NCBI RefSeq assembly: GCF_001905545.1 | Contig: NZ_LIPD01000004.1 | Coordinates: 412,610 to 476,609, forward strand | DNA length: 64,000 nucleotides | Reading direction: 5' to 3' | From: Streptomyces sp. CB02056 | GTDB taxonomy: Bacteria; Actinomycetota; Actinomycetes; Streptomycetales; Streptomycetaceae | Shown: in pieces, positions 8,348-17,200 of the stretch | How the letters are laid out: each line of letters opens with the position of its first letter | Numbering within the stretch: position 1 is the first letter of the stretch | Translations under genes and position numbers: made by a program | The notes under the pieces: generated by a model | What the model saw: only the letters and a program-made list of their open reading frames with translations | What the model was told of the DNA's origin: nothing | Database searches by the model: none

Positions 8348-8384
8348 GCCGCCGCCGAGGGGAGGTGGGCCCCTCGGCGGCGGC
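8348..8384 (+). terminator. Rho-independent-type terminator
   Basis: A perfect 15-bp GC-rich stem (8348-8362 with 8370-8384) and a 7-base loop, directly after the L32 gene. There is no T-run, as is usual in this genome. Confidence 0.8.
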
Positions 8385-8531
8385 GCGCGTCCGAGCGGCG
8401 GTGGGGGCGGGGGCCCCGGCGCGGGCCGGAGGGCGACGGCGCGGTCGCGCGGGGGGCGCGCAAGGGGCACCGGGGGTTCTGGCGGGGGTGCTCGGCGGGC
8501 GCTTCGGGCCGGGGGTTCGTAGGCTCGACGC

Positions 8532-9638
8532 ATGGCGGATGCGTACGCGGGGCGGCGGGAGCGGGTGAGGGAGCACTGCAGCGCGGCCGGGGCCGATGCG
8601 GCGCTGATCACCCGTGCGGCGAACGTGCGGTACCTGACGGGCTGCGCGCCCTGCGGGGCGAGCCTGTTGCTGACCAGGGAGCGGGCGCTGCTGGCGCTGC
8701 CGGACGACCTGCCGCCGGACGACACCGGGGAGCACCTGATCGCCCCGGACGTCGCCCGGCTGCCGGTGGCGGCCGGCTCGGACACCGCGCTGGCCGCCGC
8801 AGCCGCGGCCACCCGCTCCGGGGTGTTGGGCCTGGCGGTGGAGGAGCACGACCTGACCGTCAGCCGGCACCGGGCGGTGGGCGACCTGATAGCGGGGACC
8901 CGGCTGGTGGACCTCGGCCGGACGGTCGAGCGGCTGCGGGTGGTCAAGGACGAGCACGAGATCGCGGACCTGCGGATCGCCGCCGAGATCGCCGACCAGG
9001 CGCTGGGCGAGCTGCTGGAGTCGATCCTGGTCGGCCGCACCGAGCGGCACCTGGCGATGGAGCTGGAGCGCCGGATGATCGACCACGGCGCCGACCGGGC
9101 GGCCTTCCCGGTCTCGGTCGGCACCGGCAGCCACTCCGGCCAGGCCGCCCACCAGCCGACCGACCGCCGGGTGGAGGAGGGCGACTTCCTGACCGTGGTG
9201 ATGGGCGCCCAGTACCGCGGCTACGGCGTCTCCACCGCCCGCACCTTCGTGATCGGCGCCGCCCCCGCGCCCTGGCAGGTGGAGCTGCACCGGCTGGTCT
9301 TCCGGGCCCAGCGGGCCGGGCGGGAGGCGCTCGGACCAGGCGTGGAGCAGTGCGTACCCGACCGGGCCGCCCGGCAGGTCCTGGAGGCGGCCGGCCACAC
9401 CGAGCCCTCCCCGCACCCGGTGGGCCACGGCATCGGGCTGGAGATCCGGGAGGCGCCGCGCCTCGGTCCGGCGGACATGGGTAAACTGGACAGCCGCGTG
9501 CCGGTCACCGTCGGTCCGGGGGTTCACCTCCCGGGCAGGGGCGGCGTCCGGATCGAGGACACGCTCGTCGTGCGCCCCCTTGAGGAGGGCGGGCCCGAGC
9601 TGCTCACCATCACCACCAAGGAGCTCCTCGCCCTGTGA
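8532..9638 (+). CDS. M24 (aminopeptidase P/Xaa-Pro) family protein, probably inactive
   Basis: 368 residues, upstream of efp. An N-terminal creatinase-like domain (to about 130) is followed by a pita-bread fold. Of the five metal ligands of active M24 enzymes, His in [11 protein letters not shown] and Glu in GGVRIEDT remain. The Asp of the VDFGA-type motif is Met (TVVMGAQY), the Asp of the SDxTRT-type motif is replaced (GVSTARTF), and the first Glu of the VEPG motif is Gly (TVGPGVHL). It is therefore predicted to have lost dimetal catalysis. A conserved position next to efp suggests a retained, non-catalytic role, which is inference. Confidence 0.8.
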   Translation: MADAYAGRRERVREHCSAAGADAALITRAANVRYLTGCAPCGASLLLTRERALLALPDDLPPDDTGEHLIAPDVARLPVAAGSDTALAAAAAATRSGVLGLAVEEHDLTVSRHRAVGDLIAGTRLVDLGRTVERLRVVKDEHEIADLRIAAEIADQALGELLESILVGRTERHLAMELERRMIDHGADRAAFPVSVGTGSHSGQAAHQPTDRRVEEGDFLTVVMGAQYRGYGVSTARTFVIGAAPAPWQVELHRLVFRAQRAGREALGPGVEQCVPDRAARQVLEAAGHTEPSPHPVGHGIGLEIREAPRLGPADMGKLDSRVPVTVGPGVHLPGRGGVRIEDTLVVRPLEEGGPELLTITTKELLAL

Positions 9639-9714
9639 CCGCGGCCCCCGGGGCCGTGGGCGGCAGGACGCAATCCCTTGGTTCCTTGACAGCTATACAG
9701 GAGTAAGTGCGCCC

Positions 9715-10278
9715 GTGGCTTCCACGAACGATCTCAAGAACGGCATGGTCCTCAAGCTGGAGGGCGGCAAGCTCTGGTCCGTCGTCGAGTTCCAGCACGT
9801 CAAGCCCGGCAAGGGCCCGGCCTTCGTGCGTACCAAGCTCAAGGAGGTCCTGACCGGCAAGGTCGTCGACAAGACCTTCAACGCGGGCACCAAGGTCGAG
9901 ACCGCCAACGTCGACAAGCGCGGCATGCAGTTCTCGTACAAGGACGGCGAGAACTTCGTGTTCATGGACATGGACACCTACGACCAGCTGACCATCGAGC
10001 CGTCGGTCGTCGGCGACGCCGCCAAGTACCTGCTGGAGGGCTTCGAGGCCCTCGTCGCGCAGAACGAGGGCTCGGTCCTCTACATCGAGCTCCCGGCCGC
10101 GGTCGAGCTGACCATCGCCGAGACCGAGCCGGGCGTCCAGGGCGACCGCTCGACCGGTGGCACCAAGCCGGCCACCCTGGAGACGGGCGCCGAGATCCAG
10201 GTGCCGCTCTTCGTCACCACCGGTGAGAAGGTCAAGGTCGACACCCGCGACGGCAGCTACCTCGGCCGGGTGAAGTAA
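9715..10278 (+). CDS. efp: Translation elongation factor P
   Basis: 187 residues from GTG 9715 (GGAG 11 bases upstream). EF-P binds between the ribosomal P and E sites and relieves stalling at polyproline. The domain I loop reads KPGKGPAF (about 30-37), the form seen in actinobacteria whose EF-P works without a lysine modification. Domains II and III end in GSYLGRVK. nusB follows after 4 bases. Confidence 0.97.
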   Translation: MASTNDLKNGMVLKLEGGKLWSVVEFQHVKPGKGPAFVRTKLKEVLTGKVVDKTFNAGTKVETANVDKRGMQFSYKDGENFVFMDMDTYDQLTIEPSVVGDAAKYLLEGFEALVAQNEGSVLYIELPAAVELTIAETEPGVQGDRSTGGTKPATLETGAEIQVPLFVTTGEKVKVDTRDGSYLGRVK

Positions 10279-10282
10279 GTCC

Positions 10283-10720
10283 GTGTCGGCCGCACGCAGC
10301 AAGGCCCGCACGCGGGCCTTCCAGATCCTCTTCGAGGCCGACCACCGTGGGGTAGACCCGCAGCAGGTCCTCGCCGACTGGGTGGCCCGCGCCCGCGAGC
10401 CCAAGCCCGACGAGGGCACCCCGCAGGTCGGTGAGTACACCATGGAGCTCATCGAGGGGTACGTCCAGCACGCTCGTCGCATCGACGACCTGATCGAGCA
10501 GTACGCCGTGGGCTGGACGCTCGACCGGATGCCGATCGTGGACCGCAACGTCCTGCGGCTCGGTGCGTACGAGCTGATCTGGGAGGACGGTGTCCCGGAC
10601 GCCGTCGTCCTGGACGAGGCCGTCGAGATCGCCAAGGAGTTCTCCACGGACGACTCCCCGGCCTTCGTCAACGGCCTGCTCGCCCGCTTCCTCGAGCTGA
10701 AGCCGAGCATCCGCCGCTGA
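10283..10720 (+). CDS. nusB: Transcription antitermination factor NusB
   Basis: 145 residues, a small all-helical RNA-binding protein that acts with S10/NusE in rRNA antitermination. Typical sequences are ARSKARTRAFQILFEAD at the start, LDRMPIVDRNVLRLGAYELIW in the middle and DDSPAFVNGLL near the end. It lies 4 bases after efp, in the same operon. Confidence 0.96.
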   Translation: MSAARSKARTRAFQILFEADHRGVDPQQVLADWVARAREPKPDEGTPQVGEYTMELIEGYVQHARRIDDLIEQYAVGWTLDRMPIVDRNVLRLGAYELIWEDGVPDAVVLDEAVEIAKEFSTDDSPAFVNGLLARFLELKPSIRR

Positions 10721-10735
10721 GTGGTCGAATCCCGT

Positions 10736-10775
10736 GAACGGCCGTCGGACCCGAACAGGTGTCCGGCGGCCGTTC
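10736..10775 (+). terminator. Terminator after efp-nusB
   Basis: An imperfect 15-bp stem, GAACGGCCGtCGGAC pairing with GTCCGgCGGCCGTTC across a 10-base loop, 16 bases after the nusB stop. Confidence 0.75.
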
Positions 10776-10861
10776 CGCGTTTCATCCGGGCGGCGTAGGG
10801 TGAGGGCCTACTTGTCAGTAACTTGACGTCCGGAAGCACGCGTGAAGGGCAGGCCCCCCAC

Positions 10862-11689
10862 ATGACCACGGCGATCCGCAGCGAGTTCGACCAGGGCATC
10901 GCCCTGACCAGGCACCCCGAGGAGGCCGGCCGGTACGAGGCCGAGCTCGGCGCCGGCTGGCAGATCGGCGGCGGGGTGAACGGCGGACTGCTGCTCGCGG
11001 TGGCCGGACACGCGCTGTCGCTGGAGCACGGCACCCACCCGGACCCGGTGTCGATCAGCGGTTACTACCTGTCCGCCTCCACGCCCGGCCCGGCCACCGT
11101 CCGCACCGAGGTGCTGCGCACCGGCCGCGGCCTGTCCACCGGCACCGCCTCGCTCAGCCAGGACGGCGTCGAGCGGCTGCGCGTGGTGGCCAGCCACGGC
11201 GACCTCGCCACCGCCGACGGCGAGGTGCGCACCAGCGCGCTGCCGCCGCAGCTGCCGCCGCCGGACCAGTGCATCGGCGTCGAGCACGCGCCCAAGGAGC
11301 TGATCGCCCAGGCCGCCCTGCTGGAGCGGTTCGACCTGCGGCTGGACCCGGCCACCATCGGCTGGGCGCTCGGGCAGCCCTCCGGCAACGGGCGGATCCA
11401 GGGCTGGTTCCGGCTCGCCGACGGCCGCGAGCCCGACCCGCTGCTGCTCCTGCTGGTCGCCGACGCGCTGCCGCCGGTCACCTTCGACCTCGGCCTGCCG
11501 GGCTGGGCCCCCACCGTCGAGCTGACCGTCCACCTGCGCGCCAGGCCGGTGCCCGGCTGGCTGCGGGTCACCCACGCGACCCGCAACCTGGCCGGCGGCT
11601 ACTTCGAGGAGGACGCGGAGGTCTGGGACGAGTCCGGCCGCCTGGTCGCGCAGTCCCGCCAGCTGGCCCGCGCGCCCCGCTCCGCCTGA
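10862..11689 (+). CDS. TesB-like acyl-CoA thioesterase family protein
   Basis: 275 residues forming a double hotdog (4HBT_3/TesB-like). The N-terminal repeat includes WQIGGGVNGGLLLAVAGHAL and VSISGYYLSASTPGPA. The second includes GRIQGWFRLADGREPDPLLLLLVADALPP. ATG 10862 follows GGGCAGGCCCCCCAC, a weak ribosome site. Substrate unknown. It appears to be a single-gene unit between efp-nusB and bldD, bounded by hairpins. Confidence 0.8.
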   Translation: MTTAIRSEFDQGIALTRHPEEAGRYEAELGAGWQIGGGVNGGLLLAVAGHALSLEHGTHPDPVSISGYYLSASTPGPATVRTEVLRTGRGLSTGTASLSQDGVERLRVVASHGDLATADGEVRTSALPPQLPPPDQCIGVEHAPKELIAQAALLERFDLRLDPATIGWALGQPSGNGRIQGWFRLADGREPDPLLLLLVADALPPVTFDLGLPGWAPTVELTVHLRARPVPGWLRVTHATRNLAGGYFEEDAEVWDESGRLVAQSRQLARAPRSA

Positions 11690-11760
11690 CGCCCGCGCGA
11701 CCCGCATTACCGGTGGTTACATTCCTGTGACACGCCGTACGTGTGCGACGCGCGCGGATG

Positions 11761-11805
11761 GGGAGGAAGACGGTCAGCGGCACGCCTGCCGCCGACCGTC
11801 CTCCC
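11761..11805 (+). other. Long hairpin between thioesterase and hypothetical gene
   Basis: GGGAGGA/TCCTCCC, CGGTC/GACCG and GCGGCA/TGCCGC segments pair in nested order around a CGCC loop, ending 20 bases before the next start codon. It may be the terminator of the thioesterase gene or a structured 5' leader of the next gene. Confidence 0.5.
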
Positions 11806-11824
11806 CTGAAGCCAGGAGCCACCG

Positions 11825-12739
11825 ATGAGTCATTTGGGGCGCGCCCGCCGTAACTCCGACTGCACCGCCGGCGGCTCGCGGCCCGTGGTGCGGTCGCACC
11901 GGCCGCGGCGGGTCGAGGGCGCCGAGCAGGCGTTCGTCATCGGAGTGCTCACCAACGCCGCGGACTTCGCCCGGGCCCGCGCCTGGGGGATCTCCGACGC
12001 CCCCGACCACGAGCGCTACCTGGCCGACACCGCGGATCTGCTGGCCGAGGCGCTGGAGCGGTTCGACACCGTCCGGGCCCGGACGTTCCACCCGCAGGAC
12101 TTCGAGGAGTTCTGCCTGCTGAACGGGCTGGACCCGGCCGAGCCCGCGGCCCGCGACCGCTACCTGGTCAACCCGGCCCTGCAGACCCAGCTGCTGGCCT
12201 ATCAGGGCGAGGAGCTGGCCGGGGACTTCGTGCCGCGCCTGGTGCGCGCCCGGGAGAACGGGCTGACGCTCTGCCACGCCGACCTGCTGCTCGACGGGGG
12301 CCTGTACGGGGGCGCGGGCGCATCCGACGAGGAGCACGCCGCCTGGGTGCGCGCCGCCTACGAGCGCGGGGGCGAGGTGTTCCGGCGGATGCTGGTCGGC
12401 GCGGGCGCCGGGGTGTACGAGCTGCGCCTGCGGGTGGACGCGCCCGGCGGCGGGCTGACCGCCGCGGCCCGGGTGCTCCAGTGGGAGGACGGCGTGGTCC
12501 GGATCAACGACGAGGACCTGGAGCTGGTCTGCGCGGTGCTCTGCACCGGGCTGGCCCTGGAGCTGCCGGGCGTCGCGGTGCTGCACGGCTCGCAGGGCTC
12601 GGCGGCCTCCTGCGGGGAGTACCTGCCGGCCTCCTGGGCCTGGTCGAGCGGCGGGCAGGAGTGGGCCCCGGCCGACCGGCCGGTCCGGCTGGACGGCGTG
12701 GCGGCGCAGCCCGGCTACAGCCTGGGGACGGTCTGCTGA
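11825..12739 (+). CDS. Conserved hypothetical protein, family not recognised
   Basis: 304 residues, soluble, acidic, with no signal peptide or membrane helix. The first 30 residues are basic and low in structure (SHLGRARRNSDCTAGG). The rest is mixed alpha/beta, with runs such as RYLADTADLLAEALERFDTV, LQWEDGVVRINDEDLELVCAVL and a hydrophobic GVAVLHGSQGSAA. ATG 11825 follows CCAGGAG. It ends 149 bases before the convergent bldD gene. I cannot assign a function. Confidence 0.65.
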   Translation: MSHLGRARRNSDCTAGGSRPVVRSHRPRRVEGAEQAFVIGVLTNAADFARARAWGISDAPDHERYLADTADLLAEALERFDTVRARTFHPQDFEEFCLLNGLDPAEPAARDRYLVNPALQTQLLAYQGEELAGDFVPRLVRARENGLTLCHADLLLDGGLYGGAGASDEEHAAWVRAAYERGGEVFRRMLVGAGAGVYELRLRVDAPGGGLTAAARVLQWEDGVVRINDEDLELVCAVLCTGLALELPGVAVLHGSQGSAASCGEYLPASWAWSSGGQEWAPADRPVRLDGVAAQPGYSLGTVC

Positions 12740-12774
12740 CGCCTCCGCCGCCCCGGGGTGGTGTGGCTACACCG

Positions 12775-12806
12775 CGGCGCGGCCCCCGGTCTGGGGAGCC
12801 GCGCCG
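12775..12806. terminator. Terminator between convergent genes
   Basis: A GC-rich hairpin (CGGCGCGGC...CCC pairing with GGG...GCCGCGCCG) after the hypothetical gene at 11825-12739. bldD converges from the right. Confidence 0.6.
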
Positions 12807-12887
12807 TGACGTTTCTGCTTGCCAGCACTAGTGGCGCGAGTGCTGGGTTGTGCCTGGATCCGCTGGCGGGAGCCGGTGCGGTGAGCC

Positions 12888-13391
12888 TCAGCTCGCATCC
12901 TCCTCGCGCACCGCACGGCGCGCGTCGGGGTTCAGCACGCCCCAGGAGATCAGCTGCTCGGTGAGGATCGACGGGGACTGGTCGTAGATCACAGCCAGGG
13001 TGCGCAGGTCGTCCTGGCGGATCGACAGCACCTTGCCGTTGTAGTCGCCGCGCTGGCTCTGGATGGTCGCCGCGTAGCGCTGCAGCGGGCCGGCCTTCTC
13101 GGAGGGGACCTGGGTCAGTCTCTCCAGGTCGAGGACCAGGCGCGGCGGCGGCTCGGCCGCGCCGCCGGGCGTACCGCCGGGCAGCAGCTCCTGGACCGGG
13201 ACGCCGTAGAACTCCGCCAGTTCGGCCAGTCGCTGCACGGTGACCGCACGGTCACCACGCTCGTACGAACCGACGACGACTGCCTTCCAGCGCCCCTGGG
13301 ACTTCTCCTCGACACCGTGCAGGGAGAGACCCTGCTGAGTGCGGATCGCTCGGAGCTTGCCTCCGAGTTGCTTCGCGTAGTCGCTGGACAT
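12888..13391 (-). CDS. bldD: Developmental master regulator BldD
   Basis: 167 residues. The N-terminal XRE-type HTH (SLHGVEEKSQGRWKAVVVGSYERG, about 23-46) binds DNA. The C-terminal domain carries the cyclic-di-GMP signature RGD (114-116), eight residues, then RQDD (125-128), exactly as in Streptomyces BldD. Tetrameric c-di-GMP holds two C-terminal domains together, and the dimer represses sporulation genes during vegetative growth. It is transcribed leftward, divergent from pyrR, with BldD-like boxes upstream that suggest autorepression. Confidence 0.97.
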   Translation of the reverse strand: MSSDYAKQLGGKLRAIRTQQGLSLHGVEEKSQGRWKAVVVGSYERGDRAVTVQRLAELAEFYGVPVQELLPGGTPGGAAEPPPRLVLDLERLTQVPSEKAGPLQRYAATIQSQRGDYNGKVLSIRQDDLRTLAVIYDQSPSILTEQLISWGVLNPDARRAVREEDAS

Positions 13392-13422
13392 TGATCTCCC
13401 CGGACGAGATTGCTTCGCGTTC

Positions 13423-13498
13423 AGTGGTGGGTCACGGGCGATTGCCGACGCCGTTACCGGTGGGTCCGACGTCCGTCTCGTAACTCACTGTGAGGTTA
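13423..13498. promoter_or_regulatory. Candidate BldD operators upstream of bldD
   Basis: Two dyads precede bldD. AGTG-5-TCAC lies at 13423-13435, and the near-perfect palindrome TAACTCACTGTGAGGTTA at 13481-13498. BldD sites are described as AGTGA...TCACC-like inverted repeats, and bldD is known to be autoregulated in Streptomyces. The assignment here rests on resemblance and position. Confidence 0.55.
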
Positions 13499-13670
13499 CG
13501 TAGAGTAAGGTAGTTGCGTCAAGCCGAATGGGGCAGTCGTGCGAATGGCCCGCATCGGCGGCGCGTCCGGAGTGTTAACCCGGGGAAGCGGAATGGTGGA
13601 CGTCTGTTTGCCGTCTGGCGCGCTGGTAGGATGACCGAAGCCCGCGCCCGGTCGGCGGGGGCCATCCCAG

Positions 13671-13710
13671 ACATCCTTTAAGGCCCGTCCAGTGAGGCGG
13701 GGAAGGAGGT
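13671..13710 (+). promoter_or_regulatory. PyrR-binding hairpin enclosing the pyrR ribosome-binding site
   Basis: The apical loop TCCAGTGAGG (13688-13697), closed by CCCG/CGGG, matches the conserved PyrR-binding loop of pyr leaders. Below it, ACATCCTT (13671-13678) pairs with AAGGAGGT (13703-13710), which is the Shine-Dalgarno of pyrR (ATG 13721). UMP-bound PyrR stabilising this hairpin would block translation of pyrR and, through coupling, of the operon. A possible -10 (TAGGAT, 13627-13632) lies upstream. Confidence 0.8.
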
Positions 13711-13720
13711 CCGCTTCGGC

Positions 13721-14344
13721 ATGACCACACACCACGAACCCACGCCGCGGCCGCCGCACCAGGTGCTCGACGGCACGGACATCGCCCGGGTCGTCACCCG
13801 GATAGCGCACGAGATCGTCGAGCGCGCCAAGGGCGCGGAGGACGTCGTGCTGCTCGGCATCCACACCAGGGGCGTCCACCTCGCCCGCCGCCTGCACGAC
13901 CGGCTGGCCCAGATCACCGGGCGCGAGATCCCGCTGGGCTCCCTGGACATCACCATGTACCGGGACGACCTGCGGCTGAAGCCCGCCCGGGCCCTGGAGC
14001 ACACCGAGATCCCGCCCGGCGGCATCGACGGCAAGCTCGTCATCCTGGTCGACGACGTGCTCTTCTCCGGCCGCACCATCCGCGCCGCGCTCGACGCGCT
14101 GAGCGACATCGGCCGCCCGCGCGCCGTCCAGCTCGCCGTCCTGGTCGACCGCGGCCACCGCGAGCTGCCGATCCGCGCCGACTACGTGGGCAAGAACCTC
14201 CCCACCTCGCTGCGCGAGGCCGTGCAGGTGCGCCTCGCCGACCGCGACGGCGTGGACGCCGTCCTGGTCGGCGACCGCGACTTCGCCCAGCGCTCCTCGC
14301 AGGCCCTGGCCCCCCAGTCTTCCGAACCGCACCTCCCGGAGTAG
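13721..14344 (+). CDS. pyrR: Bifunctional pyr operon regulator / uracil phosphoribosyltransferase PyrR
   Basis: 207 residues. The PRPP-binding motif [13 protein letters not shown] is at 107-119, with [15 protein letters not shown] near 44-58. PyrR senses UMP/UTP against PRPP, binds pyr mRNA and has weak UPRTase activity. It is the first gene of the pyrimidine operon; pyrB starts 5 bases after its stop. The N-terminus ([14 protein letters not shown]) and the C-terminal tail after about 190 are extra to the core fold. Confidence 0.96.
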   Translation: MTTHHEPTPRPPHQVLDGTDIARVVTRIAHEIVERAKGAEDVVLLGIHTRGVHLARRLHDRLAQITGREIPLGSLDITMYRDDLRLKPARALEHTEIPPGGIDGKLVILVDDVLFSGRTIRAALDALSDIGRPRAVQLAVLVDRGHRELPIRADYVGKNLPTSLREAVQVRLADRDGVDAVLVGDRDFAQRSSQALAPQSSEPHLPE

Positions 14345-14349
14345 CCCGC

Positions 14350-15339
14350 GTGAAGCGCCACCTCGTCTCCGCCGCCGATCTCAGCCGCGACGACGCGCTG
14401 CTGATCCTGGACACCGCCGAGGAGCTGGCCCAGCTCTCCGGCCGGGCCGTCAAGAAGCTGCCCACGCTGCGCGGCCGCACCGTCGTCAACCTCTTCTTCG
14501 AGGACTCCACCCGGACGAAGACCTCCTTCGAGGTCGCCGAGAAGCGGCTCTCGGCCGACGTCATCAACTTCTCCGCCAAGGGCTCCTCGGTCTCCAAGGG
14601 CGAGAGCCTCAAGGACACCGCGCTGACCCTCCAGGCGATGGGCGCCGACGCGGTGGTCATCCGCCACCACGCCTCCGGCGCCCCGGCCCGGCTGGCCCAG
14701 TCCGACTGGCTGCACGGCAGTGTGATCAACGCCGGTGACGGCACCCACGAGCACCCCACCCAGGCGCTGCTCGACGCCTTCACCATGCGCCGCCACCTCA
14801 ACCCGGGCGCCGGCCAGGACCTCGCGGGCCGCCGGGTGACCATCGTCGGCGACGTCCTGCACAGCCGGGTCGCCCGCTCCAACGTCCACCTGCTGAACAC
14901 CCTCGGCGCGCAGGTGACCTTCGTCGCCCCGCCGACCCTGCTGCCGATCGGGATCGAGAACTGGCCCTGCGAGGTCAGCTACGACCTGGACAGCGTGCTG
15001 CCCAAGACGGACTCGCTGATGATGCTGCGGGTGCAGCGCGAGCGGATGAACGCCGCGTTCTTCCCGACCGAGCGCGAGTACAGCCGCCGCTACGGCATGA
15101 ACGGCCGCCGGATGGCCCAGCTGCCGGACCACGCGATCGTGATGCACCCCGGTCCGATGGTCCGCGGCATGGAGATCACCGCCGAGGTCGCCGACTCGCC
15201 GCGCTGCACCGCGATCGAGCAGGTCGCCAACGGCGTCTCCGTCCGGATGGCCGTCCTCTACCTGCTGCTCGGCGGCGCCGTCTTCGCCGACGCGCCCACC
15301 GACACCCCCCGTACCGACTCCGTGGAGACCGCCCAGTGA
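14350..15339 (+). CDS. pyrB: Aspartate carbamoyltransferase catalytic subunit
   Basis: 329 residues from GTG 14350. It joins carbamoyl phosphate and aspartate, the first committed step of pyrimidine synthesis. The carbamoyl-phosphate site STRT is at 53-56 ([12 protein letters not shown]), followed by [10 protein letters not shown] and the aspartate-side [10 protein letters not shown]. No regulatory pyrI gene is present. The C-terminal tail after the fold is Thr/Asp-rich. The stop overlaps the pyrC start (GTGA). Confidence 0.97.
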   Translation: MKRHLVSAADLSRDDALLILDTAEELAQLSGRAVKKLPTLRGRTVVNLFFEDSTRTKTSFEVAEKRLSADVINFSAKGSSVSKGESLKDTALTLQAMGADAVVIRHHASGAPARLAQSDWLHGSVINAGDGTHEHPTQALLDAFTMRRHLNPGAGQDLAGRRVTIVGDVLHSRVARSNVHLLNTLGAQVTFVAPPTLLPIGIENWPCEVSYDLDSVLPKTDSLMMLRVQRERMNAAFFPTEREYSRRYGMNGRRMAQLPDHAIVMHPGPMVRGMEITAEVADSPRCTAIEQVANGVSVRMAVLYLLLGGAVFADAPTDTPRTDSVETAQ

Positions 15340-16637
15340 CCAGCTACCTGATCCGCAACGCCAAGATCCTGGGCGGCGCCCCGCAGGACCTCCACCTCGC
15401 CGACGGCGTCGTCCAGGCGATCGGCACCGGCCTGACGGTCGAGGCGGACATCGAGATCGACGCCACCGGGCTGATCGCCCTGCCCGGCCTGGTCGACCTG
15501 CACACCCACCTGCGCGAGCCCGGCCGCGAGGACGCCGAGACCGTGCTCACCGGCACCCGGGCCGCCGCGATGGGCGGCTTCACCGCCGTGCACGCGATGG
15601 CCAACACCACCCCGGTGGCCGACACCGCCGGCGTGGTCGAGCAGGTCTGGCGGCTCGGCCAGGAGGCCGGCTACTGCGACGTGCAGCCGGTCGGCGCCGT
15701 CACCGTCGGCCTGGAGGGCAAGCAGCTCGCCGAGCTCGGCGCGATGCACGAGTCCGCCGCCGACGTCCGGGTCTTCTCCGACGACGGCAAGTGCGTGGAC
15801 GACGCGGTGCTGATGCGCCGCGCCCTGGAGTACGTCAAGGCCTTCGACGGCGTCGTCGCCCAGCACGCCCAGGAGCCGCGGCTCACCGAGGGCGCCCAGA
15901 TGAACGAGGGCCAGGTCTCCGGCGAGCTCGGGCTCGGCGGCTGGCCGGCCGTCGCCGAGGAGTCGATCATCGCCCGCGACGTGCTGCTCGCCGCGCACGT
16001 CGGCTCCCGGCTGCACGTCTGCCACCTCTCCACGGCCGGCTCGGTCGAGATCGTCCGCTGGGCCAAGTCCAAGGGCTGGGACGTCACCGCCGAGGTGACC
16101 CCGCACCACCTGCTGCTCACCGACGAGCTGGTCCGCACCTACGACCCGGTGTACAAGGTGAACCCGCCGCTGCGCACCGCCGAGGACGTCCGGGCACTGC
16201 GCGAGGCGCTGGCCGACGGCACCATCGACGCCGTCGCCACCGACCACGCGCCGCACCCGGCCGAGGACAAGGACTGCGAGTGGGCCGTGGCCGCGATGGG
16301 CATGGTCGGCCTGGAGACCGCGCTGTCGGTCGTGCAGCAGACCATGGTCGACACCGGCCTGCTGAACTGGGAGGGCGTCGCGGACCGGATGTCGCACCGC
16401 CCGGCCCGGATCGGCCGTCTCACCGGTCACGGCCGGCCGATCTCGGTGGGTGAGCCCGCCAACCTGGTGCTGTTCGATCCCGCGTACCGTGGTGCCGTGA
16501 ACCCGGACAGCTTCGCCACCCGCAGCCGCAACACCCCCTACAAGGGCCTGGACCTGCCCGGACGGGTGCACGCCACCTTCCTGCGCGGGCGCGCCACCGT
16601 GCTGGCCGGCGAGCTCGCCGAGCGGGGCGAGGCGTGA
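15336..16637 (+). CDS. pyrC: Dihydroorotase (class I)
   Basis: 433 residues from GTG 15336, four bases inside pyrB. It is a cyclic amidohydrolase that closes carbamoyl aspartate to dihydroorotate. Metal-binding HTH at 56-58 ([10 protein letters not shown]), a downstream H in VCHLS, and DHAPHP for the catalytic Asp and substrate contacts are all present. The size fits bacterial class I enzymes. Its last base is the first base of the next gene's ATG. Confidence 0.97.
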   Translation: MTSYLIRNAKILGGAPQDLHLADGVVQAIGTGLTVEADIEIDATGLIALPGLVDLHTHLREPGREDAETVLTGTRAAAMGGFTAVHAMANTTPVADTAGVVEQVWRLGQEAGYCDVQPVGAVTVGLEGKQLAELGAMHESAADVRVFSDDGKCVDDAVLMRRALEYVKAFDGVVAQHAQEPRLTEGAQMNEGQVSGELGLGGWPAVAEESIIARDVLLAAHVGSRLHVCHLSTAGSVEIVRWAKSKGWDVTAEVTPHHLLLTDELVRTYDPVYKVNPPLRTAEDVRALREALADGTIDAVATDHAPHPAEDKDCEWAVAAMGMVGLETALSVVQQTMVDTGLLNWEGVADRMSHRPARIGRLTGHGRPISVGEPANLVLFDPAYRGAVNPDSFATRSRNTPYKGLDLPGRVHATFLRGRATVLAGELAERGEA

Positions 16638-17200
16638 TGGACCGCGCCACGCTCGCCCAGGAGCAGGCGAAGGTCACCGACTGGCCCGGGTACATCGGCT
16701 GGTCCATCGGCCTGCTGATCGTGATCGGCCTCGTCTACTGGCTGATGCGCCAGGGCTGGAACTGGCGGCGCACCCTGCAGTCCGGGATCCCGCCGCTGCC
16801 GGCCGTGCCGGCCCGCGCCGGGCGCACCATCCTGGAGACCAGCGGCCGGTACCACGGCACGACCACCGCCGGGAACTGGCTGGACCGGGTCGTCGCCCAC
16901 GGCCTGGGCACCCGCAGCCGCGCCGACCTCACCCTCGGCGAGGACGGCCTGCTGGTGCAGCGCCCGGGCGACGTCGACTTCTGGATCCCGGCCGAGCACC
17001 TGACCGGTGCCCGTACGGACTCCGGGATCGCCGGCAAGGTCGTCCCCTCCGGGCTGCTCGTCGTCACCTGGACGCACGAGGGCGCCGAGCTGGACTCCGG
17101 TTTCCGGGCCGACCACCCCGATGAGCACGCCGCCTGGGTCGAGGCGGTCGCCCAACTCGCAACACGTACGAAGACGAAGACGGAAGAGGCCGCGCAATGA
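16637..17200 (+). CDS. Membrane-anchored PH-like domain protein of the pyr operon
   Basis: 187 residues. One N-terminal membrane helix (about 18-38, [20 protein letters not shown]) is followed by a cytoplasmic beta-rich domain of bacterial PH-like type, ending in a Lys/Thr-rich tail. It is locked between pyrC (1-base overlap) and carA (ATGA overlap), so it is co-translated with the pathway. No catalytic motif is visible and the role is unknown; anchoring or regulating the pathway is speculation. Confidence 0.8.
   Translation: MDRATLAQEQAKVTDWPGYIGWSIGLLIVIGLVYWLMRQGWNWRRTLQSGIPPLPAVPARAGRTILETSGRYHGTTTAGNWLDRVVAHGLGTRSRADLTLGEDGLLVQRPGDVDFWIPAEHLTGARTDSGIAGKVVPSGLLVVTWTHEGAELDSGFRADHPDEHAAWVEAVAQLATRTKTKTEEAAQ

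Noticed and set aside
12740..12887. A tRNA in the gap before bldD
   Set aside because: The hairpin is a simple GC-rich stem; no cloverleaf or T-loop GGTTCGAATCC-like sequence is present.
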